Assembly: GCA_965238305.1 (NCBI GenBank)
Contig: CBDEHK010000001.1
Location: forward strand, 4,030,001 to 4,094,000
Source of the DNA: CBDCGJ01 sp965238305
GTDB taxonomy: Bacteria > Pseudomonadota > Alphaproteobacteria > GCA-2731375
Direction: 5' to 3'
DNA: 64,000 nucleotides
Shown: piece after piece, positions 25,604-34,510 of the stretch
Numbering within the stretch: the first letter of the stretch is position 1
How the letters are laid out: the number at the start of each line of letters is the position of its first letter
Notes under the pieces: model-generated
What the model was told of the DNA's origin: nothing
What the model saw: only the letters and a program-made list of their open reading frames with translations
Database searches by the model: none
Program-made: the position numbers and the translations under genes

Positions 25604-26079
25604 CCGCCGGTCGCATCCTTGGCTATTTTGGCGAAAATAACATCCAATTCAGCCGCCATGGCGTCAAGGTCAGCACTTCCATAGGGCTTGAAAACAGCGC
25701 TTGGCAGGCGATAGGTTAAGGTCGCCTTTCCTTCGCTGTCTTCCGTCAAATAATAGCGCAACGGCGCTTCAATCCCGGCGGGGACGCTGGCCGCCAACAT
25801 TCGCACCGCGAAGTCATTGCGATAAACGCCAAATACAGCGTTCCCCGGAATCTTAATATTTCGATGAGAGGCCCCGAAGCTGGCGCTGGCGCGGGTGACA
25901 AGGCCCATCTTGTTTTGCTCAATTGCCGTCGTCAGGCGTTCCCACATGACTTTGAAATCATGTTCGGTCTTAATCACCTGAGTACCGGGATAAGGATAGC
26001 CATTATCGGCCCACACGACTTTGCCGGCACAACACAGCAGCAACACAGCAGCAAAGAGATAATTTTTTCGAACTAACAT
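25600..26079 (-). CDS. DUF302 family exported protein
   Basis: A 159-residue protein. An N-terminal signal peptide (NYLFAAVLLLCCAGKVVWA) is followed by a DUF302 domain of about 130 residues with VMWERLTTAIEQNKMGLVTRA and NAVFGVYRNDFAVRML. The domain is found alone or in envelope proteins; its role is not settled. The frame opens earlier at 26151, but ATG 26079, with AAGGACC ahead, begins exactly at the signal peptide. Two cysteines lie in the signal core (LLCCAGK); a lipobox is possible but not clear. Confidence 0.8.
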   Translation of the reverse strand: MLVRKNYLFAAVLLLCCAGKVVWADNGYPYPGTQVIKTEHDFKVMWERLTTAIEQNKMGLVTRASASFGASHRNIKIPGNAVFGVYRNDFAVRMLAASVPAGIEAPLRYYLTEDSEGKATLTYRLPSAVFKPYGSADLDAMAAELDVIFAKIAKDATGG

Positions 26080-26123
26080 GGTCCTTGGCCTCCAAATAAT
26101 ACGGATTGGAAACCATAAACAGA

Positions 26124-26148
26124 AAGGGCGGTCACGAGGACCACCCTT
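26124..26148 (-). terminator. Weak terminator-like hairpin after the dienelactone hydrolase gene
   Basis: AAGGG-C-GGTC (26124-26133), loop ACGAG, GACC-A-CCCTT (26139-26148): nine pairs with one C-A mismatch. It sits 32 nt past the hydrolase stop, and on the minus strand is followed by only TTTCTG. It could separate the hydrolase from the DUF302 gene. Confidence 0.4.
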
Positions 26149-26180
26149 CACTGGCTTGTGACTATCTGTGATTAAGAAAA

Positions 26181-26852
26181 TTAAGCCAGCAACTTGCCGT
26201 ATAAATCAAGTGTGCGTTGGCGTGCGGTGCTCTGCGAGGTTTCTTCGTAACTACCGCGGTGATCGCAGTTGAAGCCATGGTCGGCATCATAGATATGCAC
26301 GTCAGCCTGCGGCTGCGCTTGTTTTATTTTCTCGACATCGCTCAACGGGATGCCGTGGTCATGTTCGCCAAAATGCATCAGCATCGGACAGTTTGCTTCC
26401 TCCGCTGCATAAGGAACGATTTGGCCGCCGTAATAAACCACACAGGCCTGAATATCCAGGCGGGTACCGGCAAGAAATGAAATCGTACCGCCCCAGCAAT
26501 ACCCAGTGGTCCCGACTTTTAATCCTTCGCCTTTCAGCACATCGACCGCGGCTTTGACATCCAATACGGTGTCATCCCAGGAAAATTTGCCGATATAATC
26601 GCGACCTGTGGCAATATCGTCCGGCACATACCCAAGTTCGACATTTTTTGCACCGCTGCGATCAAACAGGGCCGGTGCAATCGCTACATAACCATCCGCC
26701 GCAAATCCGTCGCAGACTTCCCGAATATGAGAATTGACGCCGAATATTTCCTGTATGACAACGATGCCACCTTTTGCCGCGCCGTCCGGATCGGCGCGAT
26801 AGGCATCCAAGCTATGACCATCTTCTGCCGTTAATGTCAAATTTTCTCCCAT
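26181..26852 (-). CDS. Dienelactone hydrolase family protein
   Basis: A 223-residue alpha/beta hydrolase of the DLH type. The catalytic cysteine motif is GTTGYCWGGTISFL (nucleophile C about residue 118), the acidic member lies in FGEHDHGIPL and the histidine in ADHGFNCD near residue 196. DLH hydrolyses dienelactone in chlorocatechol breakdown, but most genomic copies act on other esters or lactones, so the substrate is open. GAGGGA precedes ATG 26852. It stands alone between DUF302 and STM3941-type genes. Confidence 0.88.
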   Translation of the reverse strand: MGENLTLTAEDGHSLDAYRADPDGAAKGGIVVIQEIFGVNSHIREVCDGFAADGYVAIAPALFDRSGAKNVELGYVPDDIATGRDYIGKFSWDDTVLDVKAAVDVLKGEGLKVGTTGYCWGGTISFLAGTRLDIQACVVYYGGQIVPYAAEEANCPMLMHFGEHDHGIPLSDVEKIKQAQPQADVHIYDADHGFNCDHRGSYEETSQSTARQRTLDLYGKLLA

Positions 26853-26937
26853 GATCGTCCCTCTTTTATGAATGAGATTATTCTGCTGTCAGCATAATGC
26901 AGGAAGAAGAAAACCGGGTAGACAATTTTCTCCGGGT

Positions 26938-27513
26938 TTATTGTGGCTCGTCACGGTGCACTTTATCTTCAAGGATTTGTTGCAGGCCCTTGCGACCAAT
27001 CGCCATGAACGAAATGGAAATTTGGATCGTTTGAGGCACGCCGGTCTGAGTTTGAAAGCGACTTAAACTTGGGTTCATGAATTTTGAGGCATAGCGGCGC
27101 TTCCAGCGTTCTTTCTCTTCTCCCGTCGCTTGATCTTCGTCGATACCAACCATCACCGCAGCTCTAATGATTGCTAGTTTGGTCATACCCAGTGCAGAAA
27201 CGCAGCGCCAAGGGATTAGCCCGGTGTCGGGGCGTATCGCACTAATACCATCAGCATCAATAACCAACGCCGGTCGCTTTTCGAAAGCCCAATGCAACAT
27301 CCAGCCACCGATTGCTATACCGATGACGATCAAGCCATAATCCGACACCGGATCGCCGTCCGCCACACCTTCATCGAGAAGCTTTGAAAAGGCGGCAATC
27401 GACATTAGAAAACAGATAGCCGAAAGCGTAAGCAGTTTATATTTTGAATACGGGATACGAACCGTATCGTCAGACGGGTCAGAATTGGTAATAACGGCAT
27501 GCCGGTCAGTCAT
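26938..27513 (-). CDS. STM3941-like membrane protein with PH-like domain
   Basis: A 191-residue protein. Two hydrophobic segments (LLTLSAICFLMSIAAF and DYGLIVIGIAIGGWMLHW) are followed by a short PH-like region, RPALVIDADGISAIRPDTGLIPW and CVSALGMTKL, as in small bacterial proteins of the STM3941 type. The function is unknown. It starts nine bases after the stop of ychF on the same strand and may ride on the rplY-pth-ychF transcript. The family call is from pattern only. Confidence 0.6.
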   Translation of the reverse strand: MTDRHAVITNSDPSDDTVRIPYSKYKLLTLSAICFLMSIAAFSKLLDEGVADGDPVSDYGLIVIGIAIGGWMLHWAFEKRPALVIDADGISAIRPDTGLIPWRCVSALGMTKLAIIRAAVMVGIDEDQATGEEKERWKRRYASKFMNPSLSRFQTQTGVPQTIQISISFMAIGRKGLQQILEDKVHRDEPQ

Positions 27514-27522
27514 GGTTTTTTC

Positions 27523-28623
27523 CTAAACATTGAAGCGGAATAGCAATACGTCACCATCGTCGACGACATAGTCTCGTCCTTCCGAGCGCATTTTTCCCGC
27601 ATCTCGAGCGCCTTGTTCGCCACCCAGCTGAACGTAATCGCCATACGCGATGGTCTCAGATCGGATGAAGCCTTTTTCGAAATCAGTGTGGATTTTGCCA
27701 GCTGCTTGCGGCGCTTTTGTCCCCATCTCGACAGTCCAGGCCCTGGTTTCTTTCGGCCCAGCAGTGAAATAGGTGACCAGTCCCAACAACCGATAGCCGG
27801 CGCGGATCACTTGCGACAGTCCTGTTTCATTCAAGCCCAGGTCGGCCAAGAACAATTGTTTTTCTTCCTCGTCCTCTAACTGGGCGACTTCCGCTTCGAT
27901 GGCGGCGGAAATAACGACTATTTCCGCGCCTTGGGCGGCGGCCATTTCTTTTACTTGCTCGCTAAATTGATTGCCATCTGCTGCCGCTGATTCTTCGACA
28001 TTGCAGACATAGAGTACCGGTTTAGCGGTCAAAAGCTGCAACTGCGGTGCAATCCTTGCGTCATCTCTTGCAAGCATAACTGTACGTGCCGCTTTGCCAT
28101 CCTCCAAAGCCGGGCGAATTTTTCCGATGATCGCGTTCAGGGCGAGCGATTCTTTATCGCCACTTTTTATTTTTCGCTTTAGACCTTCTTGGCGTTTATT
28201 TAGATTTTCAAGGTCCGCCAACATCAATTCCGTTTCGACAGTCTGCGCGTCGGCGATCGGGTCTATCTTGCCATCCACATGGGTAATGTCGTCGTCTTCA
28301 AAACACCGCAAGACATGGATGATGGCTTCGACTTCGCGAATATTGGCCAAAAATTGATTGCCTAGCCCCTCCCCTTTAGAGGCGCCACGTACCAGCCCGG
28401 CAATATCAACGAAGGTCAACAAGGTCGCGATCACGTTCGCAGACTTCGCGATCACTGAAATTTTGTCCAAACGCTTGTCCGGGACCGGAACTTGACCAAT
28501 ATTCGGTTCAATCGTGCAGAAGGGATAATTTTCCGCCTGCGCCAACGCCGCGTTCGTCAAGGCATTGAACAGGGTCGATTTGCCGACGTTCGGCAAGCCG
28601 ACAATGCCACATCGAAAACTCAT
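27523..28623 (-). CDS. ychF: Redox-regulated ATPase YchF
   Basis: A 366-residue Obg-type P-loop protein that binds ribosomes and prefers ATP. The P-loop is GLPNVGKST (residues 9-17), then FCTIEPNIG, DIAGLVRGASKGEGLGNQFL and the NVEE/K-type base motif region, ending in a TGS domain (TYFTAGPKETRAWTVEMG, then DYVVDDGDVLLFRFNV). Start one base after the pth stop. The rplY-pth-ychF order is common in proteobacteria and ties it to translation. Confidence 0.97.
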   Translation of the reverse strand: MSFRCGIVGLPNVGKSTLFNALTNAALAQAENYPFCTIEPNIGQVPVPDKRLDKISVIAKSANVIATLLTFVDIAGLVRGASKGEGLGNQFLANIREVEAIIHVLRCFEDDDITHVDGKIDPIADAQTVETELMLADLENLNKRQEGLKRKIKSGDKESLALNAIIGKIRPALEDGKAARTVMLARDDARIAPQLQLLTAKPVLYVCNVEESAAADGNQFSEQVKEMAAAQGAEIVVISAAIEAEVAQLEDEEEKQLFLADLGLNETGLSQVIRAGYRLLGLVTYFTAGPKETRAWTVEMGTKAPQAAGKIHTDFEKGFIRSETIAYGDYVQLGGEQGARDAGKMRSEGRDYVVDDGDVLLFRFNV

Positions 28624-28624
28624 T

Positions 28625-29236
28625 TTACTCTCCGTCCCGCGCGTCTTTTTCCGGCTTGTTCTTTACCGGCGGGTTCAAAATCAAGGCGACTTTTGTCGCA
28701 TAAGCGTTGTCTTTATTATCGAGCAATTTGTCCGCCGCGTCGGCCAATGCATCAATCATCGGCAACAACCATTTGTCATCCTGCTTGGCAAAATTACCAA
28801 GCACATGACCATGTACCCGCTCTTTCTGACCTGGATGACCAACGCCAATGCGGACCCGGCGAAAATCTTTGCCGATATGGGCTGCAATAGACTTCAAGCC
28901 ATTATGCCCAGCCAAGCCACCGCCGGTTTTCACCCGCACTTTACCAGCTGCTAAATCTAGTTCGTCGTGAAATACAATAACGTCCGCCGGGGTCAATTTG
29001 TGGAAGCGCATGGCGTCACCGACGGAACGGCCGCTATCGTTCATGTAGGTGGTTGGTTTCAACACCAAGGTCTTTTCGCCAGCCAAACTGCCTTCATGCA
29101 GTTGTCCCTGGAATTTCTTCCGCGCAGGTGAAAATGAATGGCGGCGGACAATCTCGTCCACCGCCATATATCCGACATTGTGTCGATGCCCGGCAAATTT
29201 GTCGCCAGGATTTCCAAGTCCGACCAGAAGCAACAC
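28625..29236 (-). CDS. pth: Peptidyl-tRNA hydrolase
   Basis: A 203-residue enzyme that frees tRNA from peptidyl-tRNA released from stalled ribosomes. It begins LLLVGLGNPGDKFAGHRHNVGY with the catalytic histidine in HNVG, and has KPTTYMNDSGRSVG near 60 and DELDLAAGKVRVKTGGGLAGHNGLKS near 92. A charged tail of about 20 residues extends past the core. The start is GTG 29236 with GAGGAG upstream, six bases beyond the rplY stop. Confidence 0.96.
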   Translation of the reverse strand: MLLLVGLGNPGDKFAGHRHNVGYMAVDEIVRRHSFSPARKKFQGQLHEGSLAGEKTLVLKPTTYMNDSGRSVGDAMRFHKLTPADVIVFHDELDLAAGKVRVKTGGGLAGHNGLKSIAAHIGKDFRRVRIGVGHPGQKERVHGHVLGNFAKQDDKWLLPMIDALADAADKLLDNKDNAYATKVALILNPPVKNKPEKDARDGE

Positions 29237-29242
29237 GCGAAC

Positions 29243-29929
29243 TTACTCCTCGGCTGGCGATTCTTCTTCTGTTTCGCCTTCTTCGCCTTCGACACCTTCT
29301 TCGCCTTCGATGCCCTCCAGGCCTTCTTCGCCCTCAGCTGCTTCAATCTCGTCTTCGATCTTCGCGGCCGGTGTGGCGATCGTCAAAACGGTAAAATCGC
29401 GATCGGTTATTGTCAGTTCCACACCCTCTGGCAAGGTGATCGCAGAAATATGCAAACTGTCGCCAATTTCCAGTCCCAGTAAATCCGCATCAAAGGACTG
29501 CGGGATTGCGTCGGCACGGCAGACCACTTCGATTTCGTGGCGGACGACGTTCAGGACGCCGCCTTGAATGAGGCCTTCACAATTTTCCTCATTGAGATAA
29601 TTCAGCGGCACGTTGATGGTGATCACTGCATCTTCTGCAACTCGAAAAAAATCTACATGGATTGGCACATCGGTGACCACGTCGAATTGTACGTCGCGAG
29701 GCAAAACACGTTGACGTTTGCCGCCCGCTTCCAGGTCATAAAGCTTCGAAAAGAAGCCACCTTGGTTTAATTCACGCTCCAAATTGCGGCGATCCATTTT
29801 GATCGCGGCTGGGTCACGTTTATCACCATAAATTACACCTGGAACAAATCCTTCGCGACGTACGGCACGGGCGGCCCCCTTACCTGTCCCGTCGCGCAGT
29901 TCCACCGCTATTTTCGGGAAATCTGCCAT
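29243..29929 (-). CDS. rplY: Large ribosomal subunit protein bL25, CTC/TL5 form
   Basis: A 228-residue bL25 of the long type: a 5S-rRNA-binding N-terminal domain (GTGKGAARAVRREGFVPGVIYG, residues 15-36), a TL5 C-terminal beta domain (HVDFFRVAEDAVITINVPLNY near 92), and then an unusually acidic tail of about 40 residues built from repeated GEEG/EGEE units. It heads the rplY-pth-ychF operon. A near-consensus promoter (30061-30089) and a small leader hairpin (30038-30050) lie upstream, leaving an untranslated leader of about 120 nt. Confidence 0.95.
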   Translation of the reverse strand: MADFPKIAVELRDGTGKGAARAVRREGFVPGVIYGDKRDPAAIKMDRRNLERELNQGGFFSKLYDLEAGGKRQRVLPRDVQFDVVTDVPIHVDFFRVAEDAVITINVPLNYLNEENCEGLIQGGVLNVVRHEIEVVCRADAIPQSFDADLLGLEIGDSLHISAITLPEGVELTITDRDFTVLTIATPAAKIEDEIEAAEGEEGLEGIEGEEGVEGEEGETEEESPAEE

Positions 29930-30033
29930 TTCTCATTCTCCTAAAGTAAAAATAATCGCTTTTTCCAAATGACGTCTAAACCATGGTGCCTCCAAGGGTG
30001 CAGGCCATTCAATTCAGCTTTACAAAACGTCGG

Positions 30034-30050
30034 AAAAAAGCGCTTCGCTT
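30034..30050 (-). promoter_or_regulatory. Hairpin with T run in the rplY leader (possible attenuator)
   Basis: On the minus strand AAGCG, loop AAG, CGCTT, then TTTT (30050 down to 30034). It lies just downstream of the expected start point of the rplY promoter. The stem is only five pairs, so it may or may not stop transcription. It could be a ribosomal-protein leader control site (inference). Confidence 0.3.
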
Positions 30051-30060
30051 ACGCGCCCGC

Positions 30061-30089
30061 TATATACGCGCGGACGGTAAAAAGATCAA
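30061..30089 (-). promoter_or_regulatory. Sigma70-type promoter for rplY-pth-ychF
   Basis: Minus strand: -35 TTGATC (30089-30084), 17-base spacer, -10 TATATA (30066-30061), followed by GCGGG. Predicted start near 30054, about 125 nt upstream of the rplY start codon. Confidence 0.65.
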
Positions 30090-30094
30090 ACGAT

Positions 30095-30598
30095 TTAAGG
30101 CAAATCCATTTGTGAAATGGCATAATAAATATACGCAACACTAATCGCTGCCATACTTACTGCAGCTATCCACATTGCCGACCATGAAACACCACCATTC
30201 TTGCGAATGTAGATGCTTCTCAATACCGCTGTCGCGTTTTGGCTCTCAGCGTCGTTGGACACTTTTCGTGCTTGATTCAAAACCGCAGGTTTCCCCAGCA
30301 ATCCATACAAAATATTCAAGACAAACCAAAGATAGCCAGGAATATTGAGATCCAGACTCCATTCAATAGCAGAGACCGCCAGCATAACGACAACTATGAT
30401 AATTGCGTAGAGATAGAGTTTTCGATAAGCGAACCAAAGATATCCGAAGAAAAATGCCGGCCAGCACCAGCCCACGGCGGTGCCGTTATCTTTTGCTTGG
30501 CACTTTTCTAAATACTTCGCGAACACTTCGCCGTTTGGACCAGCAAAATCAACAAGTTCGTCTGGATCCAAATCTGTAATCTGCATACGGTAAGGCAT
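30095..30598 (-). CDS. DUF2628 family membrane protein
   Basis: A 167-residue small membrane protein. A soluble N-terminal segment (ITDLDPDELVDFAGPNGEVFAKYLEKCQ) is followed by the DUF2628 core GWCWPAFFFGYLWFAYRKLY, two or three hydrophobic helices and a C-terminal helix. The Trp/Phe-rich block WPAFFFGYLWFAYRK defines the family; its function is unknown. The frame opens at GTG 30604, but ATG 30598 with GGGG five bases before it is preferred. It stands alone between rplY and prs. Confidence 0.75.
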   Translation of the reverse strand: MPYRMQITDLDPDELVDFAGPNGEVFAKYLEKCQAKDNGTAVGWCWPAFFFGYLWFAYRKLYLYAIIIVVVMLAVSAIEWSLDLNIPGYLWFVLNILYGLLGKPAVLNQARKVSNDAESQNATAVLRSIYIRKNGGVSWSAMWIAAVSMAAISVAYIYYAISQMDLP

Positions 30599-30681
30599 TC
30601 GCACCCCAAGTCGACCAATTCGGTTGAATAACTTTAGGGATCTATTCGCGTAAACTCAACACTATTTAGTTTTATTATTTA

Positions 30682-31614
30682 TCAATCAAATAAACTAGAC
30701 ACCGAACTTTCGTCGCTGATGCGGCGGATGGCCTCGCCGATTAATGTGGCGATGGAGATGGTGTGGATATTGCGGGCATGGCGCATGGCTTCGGTCGTTT
30801 GAATGCTATCGGTGACGGTTAAATTATCCAGCGCCGAGCTGGTCACCCGCGCCACAGCGCCGCCAGAAAGCACACCGTGGGTGATATATGCGGCGACTGA
30901 TGTCGCCCCTGCAGCCATTAACGCTTCCGCCGCATTACAGAGGGTCCCGCCGCTATCAACGATATCGTCGACCATGATACAGGCCCGGCCCTTCACATCA
31001 CCAATGATGTTCATGACTTCCGAGACACCGGCTTTTTCGCGCCTTTTGTCGACGATGGCTAAGTCCGCACCCAGACGCTTCGCGTTCGCCCGGGCCCGCA
31101 CCACACCACCGACGTCGGGCGATACGATCATCACGTCCTGGCCCTTATAGCGGTCCTTGATATCGCGAGAGAATACCGGCGCGGAAAATAAATTGTCGGT
31201 TGGAATGTCAAAAAATCCCTGGATTTGACCGGCATGCAAATCCATCGTCAGAACCCGGTCGGCGCCGGCTTTTTCGATCAGATTCGCAACAAGTTTTGCC
31301 GAAATCGGCGTCCTGGGACCCGGTTTGCGGTCCTGCCTGGCATACCCAAAATAAGGAATAACAGCAGTAATGCGGCGGGCCGAAGCCCGGCGTAATGCGT
31401 CAATACAAACCAGCAATTCCATCAAATTGTCGTTTGCTGGATTCGACGTAGACTGAATAACAAAAACATCTTCGCCACGCACATTTTCATGTATCTCAGC
31501 AAACACTTCCATGTCAGCGAAGCGTCGGATTTCGGTTTTTGTCAGCGAACAATCGAGATAAGCGCCAATGGCTTCGGCAAGCGGTTTATTGGAGTTGCCG
31601 GCGAGCAGCTTCAT
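30682..31614 (-). CDS. prs: Ribose-phosphate pyrophosphokinase (PRPP synthase)
   Basis: A 310-residue class I PRPP synthase. It has KLLAGNSNKPLAEAIG at the start, the flexible-loop region SARRITAVIPYFGYARQDRK near 95, the ATP-site VLTMDLHAGQIQGFFDIP near 128 and the PRPP loop IMVDDIVDSGGTLC near 215. It makes PRPP from ribose-5-phosphate and ATP, feeding purine, pyrimidine, histidine and NAD synthesis, and also the apt reaction. A 222-nt spacer upstream separates it from a divergent SDR gene. Confidence 0.97.
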   Translation of the reverse strand: MKLLAGNSNKPLAEAIGAYLDCSLTKTEIRRFADMEVFAEIHENVRGEDVFVIQSTSNPANDNLMELLVCIDALRRASARRITAVIPYFGYARQDRKPGPRTPISAKLVANLIEKAGADRVLTMDLHAGQIQGFFDIPTDNLFSAPVFSRDIKDRYKGQDVMIVSPDVGGVVRARANAKRLGADLAIVDKRREKAGVSEVMNIIGDVKGRACIMVDDIVDSGGTLCNAAEALMAAGATSVAAYITHGVLSGGAVARVTSSALDNLTVTDSIQTTEAMRHARNIHTISIATLIGEAIRRISDESSVSSLFD

Positions 31615-31836
31615 GATACAACCCTTGAAATTTTCTAGTCAGCGCCAGGCGACGCCTCCAGCCCCGTGAAACATGTCTTTAACAATCATCATGGCTGCTT
31701 GTAAACGATTTTAGCGACAGATAAAGCCATTAACGCTATTTTTTTATATTCCCGACAGCCAAATGCCCAATAGTGCTGGCCTGGCGTCGTGCCGCAATGC
31801 TATGCCTAGAAAAATTCACGCCAGCAGGAGGCATAA

Positions 31837-32631
31837 ATGGGGCAGTTGGACGGTAGGATAGCTTTGGTTACGGGCGGCGGCGAGGGAATCGGCAAGGCCA
31901 GCGCTTTGACCCTGGGTCGCGAAGGCGCAAAAGTCGCAGTCACCGACATTAACGAAGATACCGCCGCCGCAGTTGCGGGTGAAATTGCCGCCGCCGGTGG
32001 CGAGGCGATCGCAATCCAGCATGACGTCACCGACGAAGAACGCTGGAAAATTGTCGTTCAAACTATCGAAGACAAATGGGATGGCTTGCACATCCTGTTG
32101 AACAATGCCGGGATCGCCATTGTTGCAACGACAATCGAAATGTCGCTTGAAGACTGGCGTAAACAAACCGCGGTAAATATTGATGGCGTATTTCTAGGCG
32201 TCAAATATGCGATACCGGCAATGCGACGGGCCGGTGCGGGTGGGTCCATTATCAATCTGTCATCGGTCGCCGGCTTACGCGGGGCACCGAACCTGAGCGG
32301 CTATGCGGCAACCAAAGGGGCAGTGAAGCTGTTCACCAAATCAGTGGCCCTGGAATGCGCCCGAGCCGGTGACAATATTCGTGTCAATTCCGTCCATCCC
32401 GGCATTATTGAAACCGCAATCTGGCCGCGCATGACTGGCGGATCCAATGACCTTAATCCAGTGGAAATCGGTCGGCGCTCGGTTCCACTTGGATCTTCTG
32501 CCGGTCCGCAGGTGATCGCCGATGGGGTTTTGTTTCTGGCGTCCGACGCATCAGCCTATATGACGGGCAGCGAATTGGTTATCGACGGTGGATTAACAGC
32601 AGGCACGGGGGGAGCGGCGGCGCGAAATTAG
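31837..32631 (+). CDS. SDR family oxidoreductase
   Basis: A 264-residue classical SDR with TGGGEGIG near residue 11, NNAGIAIV near 88, a serine in NLSSVAGLRG and the Y-AAT-K pair near residues 154-158 (SGYAATKGAV). The C terminus closes with SELVIDGGLTAG and a Gly/Ala-rich tail. AGGAGG at 31826-31831 is a near-ideal ribosome site five bases before ATG. Classical family members such as cyclopentanol or 3-alpha-hydroxysteroid dehydrogenases have this layout; the substrate is unknown. Its TAG overlaps the stop of the CCA enzyme gene by four bases. Confidence 0.87.
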   Translation: MGQLDGRIALVTGGGEGIGKASALTLGREGAKVAVTDINEDTAAAVAGEIAAAGGEAIAIQHDVTDEERWKIVVQTIEDKWDGLHILLNNAGIAIVATTIEMSLEDWRKQTAVNIDGVFLGVKYAIPAMRRAGAGGSIINLSSVAGLRGAPNLSGYAATKGAVKLFTKSVALECARAGDNIRVNSVHPGIIETAIWPRMTGGSNDLNPVEIGRRSVPLGSSAGPQVIADGVLFLASDASAYMTGSELVIDGGLTAGTGGAAARN

Positions 32632-33830
32632 CGCCCGGCAGCCAACAACTCAGTCAATTTGTGCTGACAAGCCGCGTAGTCGGGCACAAAATTCAGCATC
32701 AGCCACCAATCTTCGACCTGTTGCAACCATTCGCCAACCAAAGGTCCGGGCAAAATCCCGCTCGCGATCACATCTTTGCCGGAGAGTGGGAATGGCTTCG
32801 GCCTTGTTAACTCAATCGTCGCAGCTATGTCTGCATCTCTTTGGACGAGAGCCCAATCCAATATCGCTTGTTTGCCGTGGCGATGAATGGCTCGATTTAA
32901 CGACAGTTGGTCGGAACCGCGTAATAATTCCGATGACGGTGACAGCATGATACCCAATCGACGGATTTCTGCCCGAGACAGTCTGAGACGTGAGATCAAC
33001 CCCTCCAACGGTGCGGATTTTGCCAACGCCGCCAATCGACGAATTGGCTCCCCACCATCAAAATCGTTCTCCAGAGACAAAAGTCGGGACAAACCGGAGA
33101 TATCGGCTTCACAGCCAATGGTGGCTACCCATATCCCACACTCTTGCATTACTGCAATCGTTGACAATGGCGCTTCGGCGCTCAAAAGCTTTAACAATTC
33201 AACCCGCACGCGCTCACCGGACAAGCCTGATATACCCTGGCGGCCGGCACGGGAAGCTTGGATCGCCGCTGCGTCCGGGGAGCGCCGGCCAAACCATGCG
33301 TGAAATCGAAAATATCTCAAGATGCGAAGAAAATCCTCACGAATCCGATCTTGTGGATCACCGACAAAGCGGACGAGCCCAGTTTCCAGATCTGCGCGAC
33401 CACCGGTCGGATCGTAAAGCGTGCCATCCATATCAAGATAGAGCGCGTTCATAGTGAAATCGCGGCGCGCTGCATCCACCTGCCAATCATCAGTGTGGGC
33501 AATTATGGCGTGGCGACCATCTGTTTCCACGTCCTGGCGCAAAGACGTGATCTCAAAATGCCGAACCCCAATGACAGCGGTAAGCGTGCCATGTTTCATA
33601 CCGGTAGGAATGACCTTTAGCCCTGCCTGTTCGAGATATTGCAGATTGTCTTCCGGTCGGCTATCCGTCGCTATATCGATGTCGGTAATGGTCCGACCCA
33701 GCAAGGTATCGCGCACCGCGCCGCCGACAAAACGTGCGGTCACCCCGTGTTCGCTCAGCAGTGTCATGATTTGAACCGTCTCGGGGGCTGTCATCCAAGG
33801 TGCTGATGCTATTTTCCCGCTTGGCTCCAT
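32628..33830 (-). CDS. cca: CCA tRNA nucleotidyltransferase / polyA polymerase family
   Basis: A 400-residue class II nucleotidyltransferase. The head domain has FVGGAVRDTLLG (G36-G37) and the metal aspartates D50 and D52 in TDIDIATD, followed by DFTMNALYLDMDG and the basic RIREDFLRILRYFRFHAWFG element. It adds CCA to tRNA 3' ends. ATG 33830 is used; a later start at M23 would also keep the domain. It is followed on its 5' side by the NUDIX and DUF1285 genes on the same strand, a conserved alphaproteobacterial arrangement opposite the MoxR module. Confidence 0.93.
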   Translation of the reverse strand: MEPSGKIASAPWMTAPETVQIMTLLSEHGVTARFVGGAVRDTLLGRTITDIDIATDSRPEDNLQYLEQAGLKVIPTGMKHGTLTAVIGVRHFEITSLRQDVETDGRHAIIAHTDDWQVDAARRDFTMNALYLDMDGTLYDPTGGRADLETGLVRFVGDPQDRIREDFLRILRYFRFHAWFGRRSPDAAAIQASRAGRQGISGLSGERVRVELLKLLSAEAPLSTIAVMQECGIWVATIGCEADISGLSRLLSLENDFDGGEPIRRLAALAKSAPLEGLISRLRLSRAEIRRLGIMLSPSSELLRGSDQLSLNRAIHRHGKQAILDWALVQRDADIAATIELTRPKPFPLSGKDVIASGILPGPLVGEWLQQVEDWWLMLNFVPDYAACQHKLTELLAAGR

Positions 33831-33848
33831 CTTATTGCATATCTCTTT

Positions 33849-34496
33849 CTAGTCCGGCTCAATCTGACCGTCGATGCGGCGGTAGAGGTTAATAATCATG
33901 CCGGCAGTTGCACCCCAAATATAAAATTTATCGTAAGGCATCGCATAGAACCGCCTCTCCTGCCCCTGCCAGGTTCGCGTATGACGTTGATGGTTTGCCG
34001 GCTCCAACAAAAAATCCATTGGAACTTCAAAGGCTTCTGCAACTTCAAACGGATCTAACTTTAAGTCGAAACCGGGTCTCACAAAACCGACTATTGGGGC
34101 TATATGAAAACCGGTTCCGGTTTTATAGGCGTCTAAAAATCCGGCCACTTCGACATAGCTACGATCAAGACCGATTTCCTCCTCGGTCTCGCGCAATGCC
34201 GTATCGATCACATCAACATCATCGTCTTCCACTCGACCACCTGGGAAACTGACCTGACCGGCATGATGGTTCAAATGTTCGGTGCGTTGGGTTAACAACA
34301 TGGTCAGGCCGTCTTTGTGCTGAACTATCGGCACTAACACAGCGGCGGGGCGTAGTTTCTGACCGTCATCAACCCAATCTTTCATCATCGGGTTCAATTC
34401 AAAGTCACCGGTTTTGATCGCCGCCGCAGAGGTCGCCATTGTCGGCGGATCCTGCAACAAGGTGTCTTTAATCCGCTTTTCTAACGCCGTACTCAC
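33849..34496 (-). CDS. NUDIX hydrolase, CoA pyrophosphatase (NudL) type
   Basis: A 215-residue NUDIX enzyme. The Nudix box runs from G86 to L110 (GGRVEDDDVDVIDTALRETE and on to EEIGL). Just before it is TQRTEHLNHHAGQVSFPGG, the CoA-specific UPF0035 signature of NudL, which cleaves CoA and its esters to 3',5'-ADP and phosphopantetheine. The start is GTG 34496. It lies 18 nt upstream of cca and 14 nt after the DUF1285 gene. Confidence 0.88.
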   Translation of the reverse strand: MSTALEKRIKDTLLQDPPTMATSAAAIKTGDFELNPMMKDWVDDGQKLRPAAVLVPIVQHKDGLTMLLTQRTEHLNHHAGQVSFPGGRVEDDDVDVIDTALRETEEEIGLDRSYVEVAGFLDAYKTGTGFHIAPIVGFVRPGFDLKLDPFEVAEAFEVPMDFLLEPANHQRHTRTWQGQERRFYAMPYDKFYIWGATAGMIINLYRRIDGQIEPD

Positions 34497-34510
34497 ACTT
34501 TACTCACTCA

